Assembly (NCBI RefSeq): GCF_005221385.1
Contig: NZ_CP039904.1
Location: 868,001-932,000, forward strand
Length of the DNA stretch: 64,000 nucleotides
Source: Agrobacterium tumefaciens
Lineage (GTDB): Bacteria; Pseudomonadota; Alphaproteobacteria; Rhizobiales; Rhizobiaceae
Reading direction: 5' to 3'
This document shows, piece by piece, positions 50,780 to 61,946 of the stretch. Under the pieces are notes generated by a model that was not told the origin of the DNA, made no database searches, and saw nothing but the letters and a program-made list of their open reading frames with translations. How positions within the stretch are numbered: position 1 is the stretch's first letter; each line of letters begins with the position of its first letter. Made by a program: the position numbers and the translations under genes.

Positions 50780-53700
50780 ATGGCGATCAAAGCGAGCATC
50801 TATCATCTGACGCATTATAAATATGACAATCCGGTTCGCCTTGGACCACAAATCATCAGATTAAAGCCCGCATCGCACTCCAGAACCCGTGTTATCAGCC
50901 ATTCGCTCAAGGTTTCGCCATCCAATCATTTCGTAAACCTGCAGCAGGATCCTTACGGCAATTACCTTGCCCGCTTTGTCTTTCCCGAGCCGGCAACGGA
51001 ATTTAAGATCGAGGTCGATCTTGTCGCCGATATGACGGTCTATAATCCGTTCGATTTCTTCGTCGAGGAAGAAGCGACCAAATGGCCGTTCGATTATCCG
51101 CAGGAATTGCGGGACGACTTATCCATCTACATGAAACCGGAGCCGACCGGCCCGTTGCTCGCCGCCTTCATGGCGACCGTCGACCACACGCCCGGCCAGC
51201 CGACGGTCGATATGGTCGTGGGCCTCAACGCCCGTCTGCAACAGGAAATCGGTTATGTCATTCGCATGGAACCGGGCGTCCAGACGCCGGAGGAAACACT
51301 GGCCTCCGGCAAGGGATCGTGTCGCGACACCAGCTGGCTGCTCGTGCAAGTTCTGAGGCATCTTGGTCTCGCCACGCGGTTCGTATCCGGATACCTCATC
51401 CAGTTGACACCCGATCTGAAGGCGCTGGACGGCCCTTCGGGCACCGAGGTAGATTTCACCGATCTGCATGCCTGGGCCGAAGTCTATATGCCCGGCGCCG
51501 GCTGGATCGGTCTTGACCCCACATCGGGGCTTTTGACGGGTGAAAGCCATATTCCACTGGCGGCAACACCGCATTATCGCAACGCCGCACCGATTTCGGG
51601 CGGCTATTTCGGCCATGCCAATACGGAATTCGCTTTCGACATGCAGGTCCGGCGCGTTGCCGAAACCCCACGCATCACCAAGCCCTTTTCCGACGACAGC
51701 TGGGAAGACCTCAATACGCTTGGCGAAGCGGTCGATGACGTTCTGAACGCCCATGACGTCCGGCTTACCATGGGCGGCGAGCCGACCTTCGTTTCCATCG
51801 ACGATTTCGAATCCGACGAATGGAACACTGGCGCGGTTGGACCCACAAAACGCGAAAAGGCAGACGCCCTGATACGCCGCCTGCGTGAGCGTTTCGCGCC
51901 GGGCGGCTTTCTGCATTATGGGCAGGGGAAATGGTATCCGGGCGAAAGCCTGCCGCGCTGGACCTTTTCGCTCTACTGGCGAAAGGACGGGCTGCCGATC
52001 TGGCAGAACCCGGCGCTGATAGCCGAAGAAGGCGCAGATGCCGGCGTCGAGGCCGAGGATGCGCAGAAGCTGCTCAGCGGCATCGCCACCCACCTCGGCA
52101 TCGAGAAGGAACTGGTACTGCCTGCCTATGAGGATCCGGCCGAATGGATCATCAAGGAAGGCAGCCTTCCCGATAATGTCGACCCGTCCAACTCCAAATT
52201 GAAAGATCCCGAAGAGCGAAACCGCATAGCCCGCGTGTTCGAACGCGGGCTTACGACACCGACGGGCTATATTCTTCCCGTGCAGGCGTGGAACGCCAGA
52301 GCCGAAGGCAAACGCTGGGTCAGCGAAAAATGGAAGACGCGGCGCGGCAAGATTTTCCTTGTTCCGGGTGACAGCCCGGTCGGTTACCGCCTGCCGCTCG
52401 GTACCCTGCCATATGTGCCACCTTCTGCTTACCCCTATATCCACGAGGCCGATCCATCGATCCCCCGCGGGGCCCTTCCCGATCTCGCTTCGCCGTCGGG
52501 CCGCGCCCTGCCGGCAGCGTCCTTCCATGTGGATGAGGCTGCCGCCCAAGCGCGTGTCGAACAGACGCTTGGAGAAATCGGCGGTGCGGTGCGCACCGCT
52601 CTCTCCGTAGAGCCGCGCGACGGCCGTCTTTGTGTTTTCATGCCGCCGGTCGAACGCATTGAAGACTACCTCGAGCTAGTCGCAGCGGCGGAAGCCGCGG
52701 CGGCAGAACTTGGGCTGCCCGTTCATATCGAGGGTTATGCGCCGCCGCATGACGAGCGCATCAATGTCATCCGCGTCGCGCCCGATCCCGGTGTCATCGA
52801 GGTCAACATCCATCCCGCCGCAAGCTGGAAGGAATGCGTCGATATCACCTCGGCGGTTTATGAGGAAGCACGCCAGACACGTCTCGGTGCTGACAAGTTC
52901 ATGATCGACGGTCGCCACACCGGCACCGGCGGCGGCAATCATGTGGTCGTGGGCGGCGCCAACCCCAATGACAGCCCCTTTCTGCGCCGACCCGACCTTC
53001 TGAAAAGCCTCGTTCTGCACTGGCAGCGGCACCCGTCGCTTTCCTACCTCTTCTCCGGGCTGTTCATTGGCCCGACCAGTCAGGCGCCCCGCATTGACGA
53101 GGCCCGCCACGACAGTCTCTACGAGTTGGAAATCGCACTGGCACAGGTGCCTGCTCCCGGTGAGGGCGCGCCGCCGCTGCCATGGCTGGTCGACCGTCTG
53201 TTCCGCAACCTGCTGACGGATGTAACGGGCAACACCCACCGCGCCGAAATCTGCATCGACAAGCTGTTTTCGCCTGACGGACCGACCGGTCGCCTCGGCC
53301 TTGTGGAATTCCGCGGCTTCGAAATGCCGCCGAATGCCCGCATGTCGCTGGCCCAGCAATTGCTGGTGCGCGCGCTTATCGCCCGCTTCTGGAAAAACCC
53401 CGCCGGCGGCAAATTCGTGCGCTGGGGCACGGCGCTCGCCGACCGCTTCATGCTGCCGCATTATATCTGGGCGGATTTTCTGGATGTGCTCGCCGATCTC
53501 AGGGAAAACGGCTTCGATCTGAAACCCGAGTGGTTTACCGCCCAGCAGGAGTTCCGTTTCCCCTTCTTCGGCGAAGTGGAATATGAAGGCTCGAAACTGG
53601 AGTTGCGTCAGGCGCTGGAACCCTGGCATGTGATGGGCGAACAGGGCGCCATCGGCGGAACCGTGCGTTTTGTCGATTCCTCGGTCGAACGTTTGCAGGT

Positions 53701-54106
53701 GCGGCTGGAGACCTCCAACCCTGCCCGTTACGCCGTGGCATGCAACGGCCGCGCCGTTCCGCTGACCCCGACGGAGAACCGCAGCGTCGCGGTTGCCGGC
53801 GTGCGCTTCAAGGCATGGCAGCCCGCTTCCGGCCTGCATCCCGTTCTGCCCGTCAATTCACCCTTGACCTTTGACATTTATGATACATGGTCGAGGCGAT
53901 CGATCGGCGGATGCATCTATCATGTTGCTCATCCGGGCGGGCGCAATTACGAGACGTTTCCCGTCAACGGCAACGAGGCCGAGGCACGCCGCCTTGCCCG
54001 TTTCGAACCATGGGGACATACGGCAGGGCAATATCCGCTTCATGCGGAAACCGTGTCGCCAGAATTTCCGCTGACGCTCGATCTGCGTCGGCCATACGGA
54101 GTGTAA
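50780..54106 (+). CDS. Transglutaminase family protein with DUF2126 domain
   Basis: An 1108-residue protein. Residues 1-85 are the bacterial transglutaminase N-terminal domain ([23 protein letters not shown]). Residues about 160-260 are the transglutaminase core with the triad Cys181 ([11 protein letters not shown]), His230 (DLHAWAEVY) and Asp246 (GLDPTSG). The remaining about 800 residues are DUF2126, with patterns [22 protein letters not shown] and [23 protein letters not shown]. It heads a three-gene operon with a circularly permuted ATP-grasp/alpha-E protein and a second transglutaminase. Comparative work predicts that such clusters make or degrade amide-linked peptide tags. Confidence 0.93.
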   Translation: MAIKASIYHLTHYKYDNPVRLGPQIIRLKPASHSRTRVISHSLKVSPSNHFVNLQQDPYGNYLARFVFPEPATEFKIEVDLVADMTVYNPFDFFVEEEATKWPFDYPQELRDDLSIYMKPEPTGPLLAAFMATVDHTPGQPTVDMVVGLNARLQQEIGYVIRMEPGVQTPEETLASGKGSCRDTSWLLVQVLRHLGLATRFVSGYLIQLTPDLKALDGPSGTEVDFTDLHAWAEVYMPGAGWIGLDPTSGLLTGESHIPLAATPHYRNAAPISGGYFGHANTEFAFDMQVRRVAETPRITKPFSDDSWEDLNTLGEAVDDVLNAHDVRLTMGGEPTFVSIDDFESDEWNTGAVGPTKREKADALIRRLRERFAPGGFLHYGQGKWYPGESLPRWTFSLYWRKDGLPIWQNPALIAEEGADAGVEAEDAQKLLSGIATHLGIEKELVLPAYEDPAEWIIKEGSLPDNVDPSNSKLKDPEERNRIARVFERGLTTPTGYILPVQAWNARAEGKRWVSEKWKTRRGKIFLVPGDSPVGYRLPLGTLPYVPPSAYPYIHEADPSIPRGALPDLASPSGRALPAASFHVDEAAAQARVEQTLGEIGGAVRTALSVEPRDGRLCVFMPPVERIEDYLELVAAAEAAAAELGLPVHIEGYAPPHDERINVIRVAPDPGVIEVNIHPAASWKECVDITSAVYEEARQTRLGADKFMIDGRHTGTGGGNHVVVGGANPNDSPFLRRPDLLKSLVLHWQRHPSLSYLFSGLFIGPTSQAPRIDEARHDSLYELEIALAQVPAPGEGAPPLPWLVDRLFRNLLTDVTGNTHRAEICIDKLFSPDGPTGRLGLVEFRGFEMPPNARMSLAQQLLVRALIARFWKNPAGGKFVRWGTALADRFMLPHYIWADFLDVLADLRENGFDLKPEWFTAQQEFRFPFFGEVEYEGSKLELRQALEPWHVMGEQGAIGGTVRFVDSSVERLQVRLETSNPARYAVACNGRAVPLTPTENRSVAVAGVRFKAWQPASGLHPVLPVNSPLTFDIYDTWSRRSIGGCIYHVAHPGGRNYETFPVNGNEAEARRLARFEPWGHTAGQYPLHAETVSPEFPLTLDLRRPYGV

Positions 54107-54107
54107 A

Positions 54108-56513
54108 TTGTCCAAAGCCCCGGCAACGGAACGCAAGACGGAAACCGGCGCGCCGCTGCGCGGGCTTGGTTATTCCACTTTGCCGGGCGTGGCCGACGAA
54201 ATGCTCGATACCAACGGCAAGGTCAGGCCGGTCTGGAAGCACCTCCTCGGTGCGCTCTCGCGCATGTCGGAACGCGAATTGCACGAGCGCTTTGCCCGCA
54301 CCGACCGCTATCTGCGCGACGCGGGTGTGTTCTACCGCGATTACAGCAAGGGTAGCAGCGAACGAAACTGGCCGATCTCGCATATTCCAGTGCTGATCGA
54401 CGACAGGGAATGGACGGTTCTCTCTGAAGGGCTGAAACAGCGCGCCGATCTTCTGGAGGCCATGGTCGCCGATTTTTACGGCGAAAACCGATTGGTGAAC
54501 GAAGGTTACGTGCCGCCGGCGCTGATCGCCTCCAATCCGGAATATCTGCGTCCAATGGTCGGTGTCAAACCGGCAAGCGGCCATTACCTGCATTTCTGCT
54601 CATTCGAAATCGGACGCGGACCTGACGGAAACTGGTGGGTGCTGGCGGACCGGACGCAGGCACCTTCCGGCGCGGGCTTTGCCCTGGAAAACCGGGTGGC
54701 GACCACCCGCGCGCTTTCCGATATCTATGCCGAAACCCACGTTCACCGTCTCGCCTCATTTTTTGGCGCTTTCCGCGACACGCTGCAGGCGCACAGAAAA
54801 CATCCTGACGATCGCATCGCAGTGCTGACGCCCGGCCCCGCCAACGAAACCTATTTCGAACACGCCTATATCGCCCGTTATCTCGGCTTCATGCTGCTGG
54901 AGGGCGAGGACCTGACTGTCGTCAACGGCCGCGTCATGGTTCGAACCGTGGCGGGGTTGAAGCCGATCGGTGTGCTCTGGCGGCGTCTCGACGCCTCCTA
55001 TTCCGATCCGCTGGAACTCAACCAGCAATCCCATATCGGCACGCCCGGCATGGTGCAGGCGCTGCGCAACGAAGCGCTCACCATCGTCAACGCCCTCGGC
55101 AGCGGTATTCTCGAAACGCGGGCGCTGCTTGCCTTCATGCCGCGCATCTGCCGCCACCTTCTGGGCGAGGAGCTGAAGCTGCCGTCGATCGCCACCTGGT
55201 GGTGCGGACAGGAATCGGAACGCCGCCACGTTGCCGGCAATATCGAGGGCATGGTCATCGGCCCGGCCTATTCCCGCCTGCCCTTTTTCGACGACAACGG
55301 TCAATCCGTGCTCGGCTCTTCCCTGCGCGAGACGGCGAAGGAATCGATCAGCGACTGGCTGGCCTCCGATGGTCACAAGCTGGTGGGCCAGGAAGTCGTG
55401 AAGCTTTCAACCACGCCGGCCTATATCGACAACAAGCTGGTGCCGCGTCCGATGAGCCTTCGTGTGTTTGCCGCCCGCACGCAGAATGGCTGGCAGATCA
55501 TGCCGGGTGGCTTTGCACGAATTGGAAGCGGCGATGACGTTTCCGCCATTGCCATGCAATCGGGTGGCAGCGCGGCGGATGTCTGGATCGTCAGCGAAAA
55601 ACCGGTGGAACGCACGACCCTCCTGCCGGCGGAAGAGAGCTTTACCCGCAATATGCCGGGCAGCCTGCCAAGCAGGGCTGCCGATAACCTCTTCTGGCTC
55701 GGCCGTTATATCGAACGTTCTGAAGGCGCATTGCGCATCCTGCGTGCCTGGCACGGGCGTTATGCCGAGTCGGCCGATCCGCGCCAACCCCTGCTCGCCC
55801 ATGTGACGCGGTATCTCGAAGCGCTTGACGTGGAGATGAACGATGCCGTGCCGGAAAGCCTGCTGAACAACATCAACAGCGCGCTTTATTCCGCCAGCAA
55901 TATCCGTGACCGCTTTTCGCCCGATGGCTGGCTGGCGCTGAACGACCTTGCCAAGACAGCCCGCCGTTTCCACGCGAAAGTGGCGCCAGGCGACGATGCT
56001 ACCCACGCCATGACAATCCTTTTGCGCAAGCTTGCCGGCTTTGCCGGTCTCGTGCATGAAAACATGTACCGCTTCACCGGATGGCGTTTCCTGTCGATCG
56101 GCCGTTATCTCGAGCGCGGCCTGCATATGACGCGACTTCTCGGCCACATGACCGGGCCGGACGCGCCTGACGGTTCCTATGACATGTTGCTCGAAATCGG
56201 CGACAGCGTCATGACCCATCGCCGCCGTTACAATGTCGCTACGGCAGGTCTGACCGTCACCGATCTTCTGGCGCTTGATCCGCTCAATCCGCGCTCGATC
56301 CTGTTTCAGCTGAACGAAATCCGCACCGAGGTGGAACAGCTTCCAAATGCCTTCGTGAACGGCCAGATGTCTCCTTTTTACCGCGAAACGATGCGTCTGC
56401 ATTCCGGACTCGCCGTCATGACTCCGGAAAACATGAACGGTGCGGTCTATCGCCAGCTCGAAACCGACATGGAACATCTGTCCGATGTTCTGGCCCGCAC
56501 CTATCTCGGATAG
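54108..56513 (+). CDS. Circularly permuted ATP-grasp and alpha-E domain protein
   Basis: An 801-residue protein. The N-terminal two-thirds is a circularly permuted ATP-grasp domain (DGKVRPVWKHLLGALS-like start, DRTQAPSGAGFALENRV, VLTPGPANETYFEHAYIARYLGFMLLEGEDL, ETRALLAFMPRICRHLLGEEL). The last about 310 residues form an alpha-E helical domain (DNLFWLGRYIERSEGALRILRAWHGRY, FTGWRFLSIGRYLERGLHMTRLLGHM). Starts at TTG: GGAG lies 6 bases before it, and it is 1 base after the transglutaminase stop. ATP-grasp amide ligases of this type are predicted to add amino-acid residues to a peptide or small molecule. Confidence 0.93.
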   Translation: MSKAPATERKTETGAPLRGLGYSTLPGVADEMLDTNGKVRPVWKHLLGALSRMSERELHERFARTDRYLRDAGVFYRDYSKGSSERNWPISHIPVLIDDREWTVLSEGLKQRADLLEAMVADFYGENRLVNEGYVPPALIASNPEYLRPMVGVKPASGHYLHFCSFEIGRGPDGNWWVLADRTQAPSGAGFALENRVATTRALSDIYAETHVHRLASFFGAFRDTLQAHRKHPDDRIAVLTPGPANETYFEHAYIARYLGFMLLEGEDLTVVNGRVMVRTVAGLKPIGVLWRRLDASYSDPLELNQQSHIGTPGMVQALRNEALTIVNALGSGILETRALLAFMPRICRHLLGEELKLPSIATWWCGQESERRHVAGNIEGMVIGPAYSRLPFFDDNGQSVLGSSLRETAKESISDWLASDGHKLVGQEVVKLSTTPAYIDNKLVPRPMSLRVFAARTQNGWQIMPGGFARIGSGDDVSAIAMQSGGSAADVWIVSEKPVERTTLLPAEESFTRNMPGSLPSRAADNLFWLGRYIERSEGALRILRAWHGRYAESADPRQPLLAHVTRYLEALDVEMNDAVPESLLNNINSALYSASNIRDRFSPDGWLALNDLAKTARRFHAKVAPGDDATHAMTILLRKLAGFAGLVHENMYRFTGWRFLSIGRYLERGLHMTRLLGHMTGPDAPDGSYDMLLEIGDSVMTHRRRYNVATAGLTVTDLLALDPLNPRSILFQLNEIRTEVEQLPNAFVNGQMSPFYRETMRLHSGLAVMTPENMNGAVYRQLETDMEHLSDVLARTYLG

Positions 56514-56517
56514 CCTT

Positions 56518-57399
56518 ATGCTTTACGATCTTTCCCTGCACATGGGTTACACCTACGACACGCCGGCCCATGGCGCACGCCACATTATCCGCGTGCTGCC
56601 GCTGTCGATCCCGGGTCGGCAGAGATTGGTCGCAGGTTCCATCGACGTTTCGCCCGTGCCGGAAGAACGTGCCGTCTTTGACGATTTCTTTCATCAATCG
56701 TCTACCTCGGTGCATCTGCGCGCGCCGCATGAAAAGCTGGATATCCGCATGCAGGCGCGGGTGATGGTGGAAGCGCCGGCCATGACGGCTGATTTTTCAC
56801 CCGAGCTTTCCCGCCTGCCGCAAGACCTTGCCGATGTCTGGTCCATCGATTTCCAGTCACCGCATCATTTCATCGGCACAAGCCCGAGAATAGGGATGGA
56901 TGCGGCGATCTCGGCCTATGCGCGGGAATTGCTGAAACCGGGAATGACCATCCGCGAAATCGCGCTGGCCATGTGCAAACGCATCCACAAAGACTTCACC
57001 TATGATGGCGAGGCAACCACCGTGGATACGACACCATCCGAAGCCTTTAAATTGAAGCGCGGCGTGTGCCAGGATTTTTCGCATATCATGATCACGGCGC
57101 TGCGCAGCCTCGGCATTCCCGCCGGTTATGTCAGCGGTTTCCTGCGCACCATTCCTCCGCCGGGCAAGGAACGGCTGGAAGGCGCCGATGCGATGCATGC
57201 CTGGGTCCGCATCTGGTGCGGAGAAGCGGCCGGTTATCTGGAACTGGACCCTACCAATGATATCGTGGCCGGCAGCGACCACATCGTCGTCGGTTATGGC
57301 CGCGACTATTCGGATGTTGCACCGGTGATCGGGGTCCTGAAGAGCTACGGCAACCAGCAGATAAAACAGGCCGTGGATGTGGTTCCCGTCCAGCAATGA
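56518..57399 (+). CDS. Transglutaminase family protein
   Basis: A 293-residue protein with the transglutaminase-like N-terminal domain (LYDLSLHMGYTYDTPAHGARHIIRVLPL) and a core containing Cys184 (RGVCQDFSHIM), His227 (AMHAWVRIW) and Asp244 (ELDPTND). There is no signal peptide, so it is presumably a cytoplasmic protease or peptide transamidase. The ATG at 56518 lies 4 bases after the alpha-E stop. It is the last gene of the operon; only a weak CACAC-T-GTGTG hairpin follows. Confidence 0.92.
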   Translation: MLYDLSLHMGYTYDTPAHGARHIIRVLPLSIPGRQRLVAGSIDVSPVPEERAVFDDFFHQSSTSVHLRAPHEKLDIRMQARVMVEAPAMTADFSPELSRLPQDLADVWSIDFQSPHHFIGTSPRIGMDAAISAYARELLKPGMTIREIALAMCKRIHKDFTYDGEATTVDTTPSEAFKLKRGVCQDFSHIMITALRSLGIPAGYVSGFLRTIPPPGKERLEGADAMHAWVRIWCGEAAGYLELDPTNDIVAGSDHIVVGYGRDYSDVAPVIGVLKSYGNQQIKQAVDVVPVQQ

Positions 57400-57565
57400 C
57401 ACACTGTGTGTTATTTCAATCTTCCAACCCATTAATTCTTGAAAATACTTCGAAAACTGCGCCAATTTGAACGGTTTATAAAATTATAATCTTCGTGTTA
57501 GCGGATTTTACATCCTTTGCGGGTTTCCTGCGCTTAATCGAATATTCTAATCGGTGAGCCCCATC

Positions 57566-58804
57566 ATGACCGCCTCCACAGACAAAAAACTGAAGCGCCG
57601 TTTCCTTGCCGATACCAGCGGTAATTTCGGCATCATGACGGCAATATTGCTGCCGGTGTTGTTGGGCGTGGCCGGAGCCGGTTTGGAACTGGCAAATGTG
57701 ATGCAGGTGAAAGCCGACCTGCAGAACACGGCCGATTCTGCGGCGCTCGCTGCAGCAACCGAGGCGCGCCTGAAAGAAGGCGATGCCACCGACGAGCAAA
57801 TCAAGGAAATCGCCAAGGCTTTCATCGCTGCGCAGATGGAAAAGAACCTGACCGAGGAAGAGAAAAAGGAGCTGGAGAAGAACTCCTCAGTCGCTATTTC
57901 TGCAAAGGAAGATGCACGCGGCAAGACCTACACCATCGAGACCACATTATACCGTCAAGTGCAGCTCAACCCGCTGCTGGGGTTCGTCGGTGTGAAGACG
58001 CTCGATATCGCGGCAACCGGTACCGCGAAGAGTACCGTCAACAAGGGCGCACCGATCTCCATGTATCTGGTGCTCGACCGCTCCGGTTCGATGTCCTTCA
58101 AGACGGACAGTGTCGACAGCACTAAAACGTCCTGCCAGAACTACACATCCGATAACTGGGGCAAGTATCCCAATCTCGGAAAGACATCGCCCTGCTATGT
58201 CAACAAGGCCGCATCGTTGAAGACCGCCGTCGGTTTTCTCGTTGCTACATTGAACAAGGCCGATCCGACCTACACCGCGAGCGGCGGCTCCCAGCTCGTT
58301 CGGACCGGCGCCTCGGTATATACACATGAGACCTATGCGGCTCAGGCCATCAGCTGGGGTACGAGCAGCGTTGTCAGCTACGTCAATAAACAGATCCCGG
58401 AATTTCCCACTGGCGGCACGGATGCCCGCAGCAGCCTGAACGCCGCATATAACGCCCTTAAAAAAACGAATCCGGACGAAGCGACGGCACATAAGACACA
58501 GGAAAACGAATCCTTCGAGCGCTATATCGTCTTGATGACCGATGGTGAAATGACTGGAAACAGCGCCTCGTGGAGTTCCAGCATCGACCAGTCGGTGCGC
58601 ACCACCTGCGAGACCGCCAAGAAAGACGGGATCAAGATTTTCAGCGTCGCCTTCATGGCGCCGGACAAGGGCAAGTCGCTGCTGCAATATTGCGCTTCCA
58701 GCCTGGACAATTATTACGCGCCCGAAAACATGGAGCAGATTGTCACCGCTTTTGGCGAAATCGCCCGCAAGGCAGCCGGCAGCATAGCCACGCTGACCAA
58801 CTAA
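57566..58804 (+). CDS. TadE/TadG-like pilus assembly protein with von Willebrand A domain
   Basis: A 412-residue protein. After a positive N-terminus comes a TadG-type hydrophobic segment (NFGIMTAILLPVLLGVAGAGLELA, about 20-43) anchoring it in the membrane, then a helical spacer, then a VWA domain with an intact MIDAS motif DRSGSMS (171-177) and the later T and D positions (PTGGTDARSSLNAAY, VLMTDGEMTGN). Four cysteines in the VWA region may form disulfides, consistent with a periplasmic location. The preferred start is the ATG at 57566, with GGTGAG 7 bases ahead; a GTG at 57554 is possible. No other tad genes are adjacent. Confidence 0.9.
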   Translation: MTASTDKKLKRRFLADTSGNFGIMTAILLPVLLGVAGAGLELANVMQVKADLQNTADSAALAAATEARLKEGDATDEQIKEIAKAFIAAQMEKNLTEEEKKELEKNSSVAISAKEDARGKTYTIETTLYRQVQLNPLLGFVGVKTLDIAATGTAKSTVNKGAPISMYLVLDRSGSMSFKTDSVDSTKTSCQNYTSDNWGKYPNLGKTSPCYVNKAASLKTAVGFLVATLNKADPTYTASGGSQLVRTGASVYTHETYAAQAISWGTSSVVSYVNKQIPEFPTGGTDARSSLNAAYNALKKTNPDEATAHKTQENESFERYIVLMTDGEMTGNSASWSSSIDQSVRTTCETAKKDGIKIFSVAFMAPDKGKSLLQYCASSLDNYYAPENMEQIVTAFGEIARKAAGSIATLTN

Positions 58805-58838
58805 CGAAAATTCGGCAGACGAAGACGCAAACATATCG

Positions 58839-58862
58839 CTTCCGGGGTATTTGCCCCGGAGG
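58839..58862 (+). terminator. Stem-loop after the TadG-like gene
   Basis: TCCGGGG-TATTTG-CCCCGGA is a perfect 7-bp stem extended by a G-T and a C-G pair. No T-run follows, so it may terminate only with Rho, or merely stabilise the upstream RNA. Confidence 0.45.
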
Positions 58863-58964
58863 CCAGTGTTATCAGGCTCTGCATGGCTGACAAGACATGA
58901 GCGGCAGGTGACAGCGGCGGCGACCCGTGGCATAGGAGGGCCGCTCCCATTCATAGGCCCCGTC

Positions 58965-60587
58965 ATGATCCGCATCGAAAATATCAGCAAGTCGAACAGT
59001 CACCGCATTCTTTACATCGAGGCCTCCGCCGCGCTCAATCGTGGTGAGAAGATCGGCCTTGTCGGGCCGAACGGTTCCGGCAAGACCACGCTGTTTCGGA
59101 TGATGACCGGCGAGGAGCAGCCGGATGAGGGACAGGTCGTCGTCGAAAAGGGTATGACGGTCGGTTATTTCGATCAGGATGTCGGTGAAATGTCCGGACG
59201 CTCCGCGGTCGCCGAAGTCATGGAAGGCGCAGGCCCGGTCAGCGAAGTGGCGGCGGAACTGCGGGAGCTGGAAGCCGCCATGTCCGATCCCGACCGGATG
59301 GACGAAATGGACGCTATCATAGAACGTTACGGTGAAGTGCAGGCGCGTTACGAAGAGCTTGATGGCTACGCACTGGAGGGCCGCGCCCGTGAGGTTCTGG
59401 ATGGCTTGAGCTTCAGCCAGGAAATGATGGACGGTGATGTTTCAAAACTGTCCGGCGGCTGGAAGATGCGTGTGGCGCTCGCCCGCATCCTTTTGATGCG
59501 CCCGGACGTGATGCTGCTTGACGAACCGTCGAACCATCTCGATCTCGAAAGCCTGATCTGGCTTGAGGATTTTCTGAAGAACTATGACGGCGCATTGTTG
59601 ATGACCTCGCATGACCGCGAATTCATGAACCGCATCGTCACCAAGATCATCGAGATTGATGCTGGCAGCCTCACCACCTATTCCGGCGATTATGGATTTT
59701 ACGAACAGCAGCGGGCACAGAACGAAAAGCAGCAGCAGGCGCAATTCGAGCGTCAGCAGGCCATGCTCGCCAAGGAAATCAAGTTCATCGAACGCTTCAA
59801 GGCGCGTGCCTCGCATGCCTCGCAGGTGCAGAGCCGCGTCAAGAAACTTGAAAAGATCGACCGCGTCGAACCGCCAAAACGGCGCCAGACGGTCGCTTTC
59901 GAATTCGCACCGGCCCCAAGATCGGGTGAGGATGTCGTGGCGCTGAAGAAGGTCAACAAGGCCTATGGCAGCCGCACGATCTATGGCGAGCTGGACTTCA
60001 TGGTGCGGCGCAAGGAGCGCTGGTGCATCATGGGCGTCAATGGTGCTGGAAAATCGACCTTGCTGAAGCTGGTGACCGGCACGACCGAGCCGGATTCCGG
60101 CAATGTCACGCTCGGCGCCAGCGTCAAGCTCGGTTATTTCGCCCAGCACGCCATGGATGCTCTGGATGGCGACAGCACCATTCTGGAATGGCTGGAGGAG
60201 CGTTTTCCAAAAGCCGGGCAGGCGCCTCTGCGTGCGCTTTCCGGCTGTTTCGGCTTCTCCGGCGACGATGTTGAAAAACGCTGTCGTGTTCTTTCCGGCG
60301 GCGAAAAAGCCCGTCTCGTTATGGCGGCCATGCTATTCGATCCACCGAATTTCCTCGTACTGGATGAGCCGACGAACCATCTAGATCTCGACACCAAGGA
60401 GATGCTGATCAGGGCTCTGTCGGATTATGAGGGCACGATGCTGTTCGTTTCCCACGACCGCCATTTCCTCGCCGCCCTTTCAAACCGGGTACTTGAACTG
60501 ACCCCGGATGGTATTCACCAATTTGGCGGCGGCTACACGGAATATGTCGAAAGCACCGGGCAGGAAGCACCGGGCCTTCGCAGCTGA
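58965..60587 (+). CDS. ABC-F family ATP-binding cassette protein
   Basis: A 540-residue soluble protein with two ATPase domains separated by a linker, and no membrane segments. Domain 1 has Walker A GPNGSGKTT, signature LSGGWKMR and Walker B VMLLDEPSNHLDL. Domain 2 has GVNGAGKST, LSGGEKAR and FLVLDEPTNHLDL. The glutamine-rich coiled linker (RAQNEKQQQAQFERQQAMLAKEI) is the P-site tRNA interaction motif region of ABC-F proteins, which act on the ribosome. ATG at 58965; AGGAGGG lies unusually far (25 bases) upstream. Confidence 0.94.
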   Translation: MIRIENISKSNSHRILYIEASAALNRGEKIGLVGPNGSGKTTLFRMMTGEEQPDEGQVVVEKGMTVGYFDQDVGEMSGRSAVAEVMEGAGPVSEVAAELRELEAAMSDPDRMDEMDAIIERYGEVQARYEELDGYALEGRAREVLDGLSFSQEMMDGDVSKLSGGWKMRVALARILLMRPDVMLLDEPSNHLDLESLIWLEDFLKNYDGALLMTSHDREFMNRIVTKIIEIDAGSLTTYSGDYGFYEQQRAQNEKQQQAQFERQQAMLAKEIKFIERFKARASHASQVQSRVKKLEKIDRVEPPKRRQTVAFEFAPAPRSGEDVVALKKVNKAYGSRTIYGELDFMVRRKERWCIMGVNGAGKSTLLKLVTGTTEPDSGNVTLGASVKLGYFAQHAMDALDGDSTILEWLEERFPKAGQAPLRALSGCFGFSGDDVEKRCRVLSGGEKARLVMAAMLFDPPNFLVLDEPTNHLDLDTKEMLIRALSDYEGTMLFVSHDRHFLAALSNRVLELTPDGIHQFGGGYTEYVESTGQEAPGLRS

Positions 60588-60650
60588 GGAGACTTACCAG
60601 ACGCATGGTCTCCGCAACGGTAACTTTCGTACTCGATACTGGAGAAGCAG

Positions 60651-61661
60651 ATGCGGATCGTGGTTTACAGCGCCAAGCCCTATGACAGGCAGTTCCTTGA
60701 CGCCGCCGCCGGGCCGGGCATGCGGATACAATATTGCGAAGCGCGCCTGTCGCTTGAAACGGTGGCCCTGGCGGAGGGAACCGATGCGATCTGCGCCTTC
60801 GTGAATGACGACCTGTCGCGGCCCGTGCTCGAAAGGCTGGCGGAAATGGGTGTGCGGCTCGTCGCCCTGCGCTGCGCCGGCTTCAACCAGGTCGATCTTG
60901 CGGCCGCCGAGAAGCTGGGCCTCACCATCGCTCGCGTCCCCGCCTATTCACCCTATGCGGTTGCCGAACATACAATGGCACTCATCCTGTCGCTCAACCG
61001 CAAGATCCACCGCGCCTATAACCGCGTCCGCGAAGGCAACTTCGCCCTTGATGGCCTGCTTGGTTTCGATCTCCACGGCAAGACCATCGGCATCGTCGGC
61101 ACGGGAAAGATCGGCGCGATTTTTGCGCGTATTGCAGCCGGCTTCGGCTGCCGTCTCATCGGTCACGATCTTCATGCGAATCCTGATTGCGAGGCGTTGG
61201 GCATGGCCTATGTTACGCGGGAGGAATTGTTTCGGACATCGGACATTCTTACGCTGATGTGCCCCCTCACACCGGAAACCAGGCACCTGATCCGCAAGGA
61301 GACGCTGCCCCTCCTCAAGAAAGGCGTGATGCTCATCAATACCAGCCGCGGCGCGATCATCGACACGCGGGCCGCGATCACGGGTCTGAAAGATGGCAGG
61401 ATCGGTTCTCTCGGCATCGATGTCTATGAGGAGGAGGGCGATCTCTTTTTCGAAGATCTTTCCAATGACGTGCTGCGCGACGATGTCTTTGCGCGGTTGC
61501 TGACCTTCCCCAATGTTTTGGTAACCGGTCATCAGGGGTTTTTCACGGAGGAAGCCCTCAAAAACATTGCGGACACCACGATCGGCAATATCGAGAGCTT
61601 CATCAGCACTGGCAAAGCGCTGCATGCGGTTTCCACCGGGCAGCTTGCAAGCCCCGTTTAG
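60651..61661 (+). CDS. ldhA: 2-hydroxyacid dehydrogenase, D-lactate dehydrogenase (LdhA) type
   Basis: A 336-residue D-isomer-specific dehydrogenase. The Rossmann motif is [16 protein letters not shown]. The catalytic Arg is in [10 protein letters not shown], and Glu in [11 protein letters not shown], with His in [15 protein letters not shown]. The features DVYEEE and GHQ(A/G)FFT are those of fermentative D-lactate dehydrogenases that reduce pyruvate with NADH. GGAG lies 6 bases before the ATG. It is followed on the same strand by an FMN-dependent L-lactate dehydrogenase-like gene. Confidence 0.9.
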   Translation: MRIVVYSAKPYDRQFLDAAAGPGMRIQYCEARLSLETVALAEGTDAICAFVNDDLSRPVLERLAEMGVRLVALRCAGFNQVDLAAAEKLGLTIARVPAYSPYAVAEHTMALILSLNRKIHRAYNRVREGNFALDGLLGFDLHGKTIGIVGTGKIGAIFARIAAGFGCRLIGHDLHANPDCEALGMAYVTREELFRTSDILTLMCPLTPETRHLIRKETLPLLKKGVMLINTSRGAIIDTRAAITGLKDGRIGSLGIDVYEEEGDLFFEDLSNDVLRDDVFARLLTFPNVLVTGHQGFFTEEALKNIADTTIGNIESFISTGKALHAVSTGQLASPV

Positions 61662-61946
61662 CGCTGCCGCCGGTGACAGGACATTCGTAACCCCGGTCGC
61701 ACGTAACCTTTGGATGAAACATGTATTTTCATCCTTCCCGACTGTGGGCACGGAAATGTGGACGTCGGTTCTCCGGCTTTCGGCGAAGCACCTCGCTCCA
61801 GGAGCTGCCGCCGCCGCCCCGACCCTGAATTATTCATGCTTCGAGCCTGCGGAAATCGTCGGCAGGCCGATTGCCCGCCCCAAATCGCCGGTATAGGTTT
61901 CGAGCAATCTTTTCAGAGCTTTCAAACCGGACCGGTCGAGCGACAG

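Noticed and set aside
51119..52549. 476-residue minus-strand frame opposite the DUF2126 transglutaminase
   Set aside because: Antisense shadow of a clear family member.
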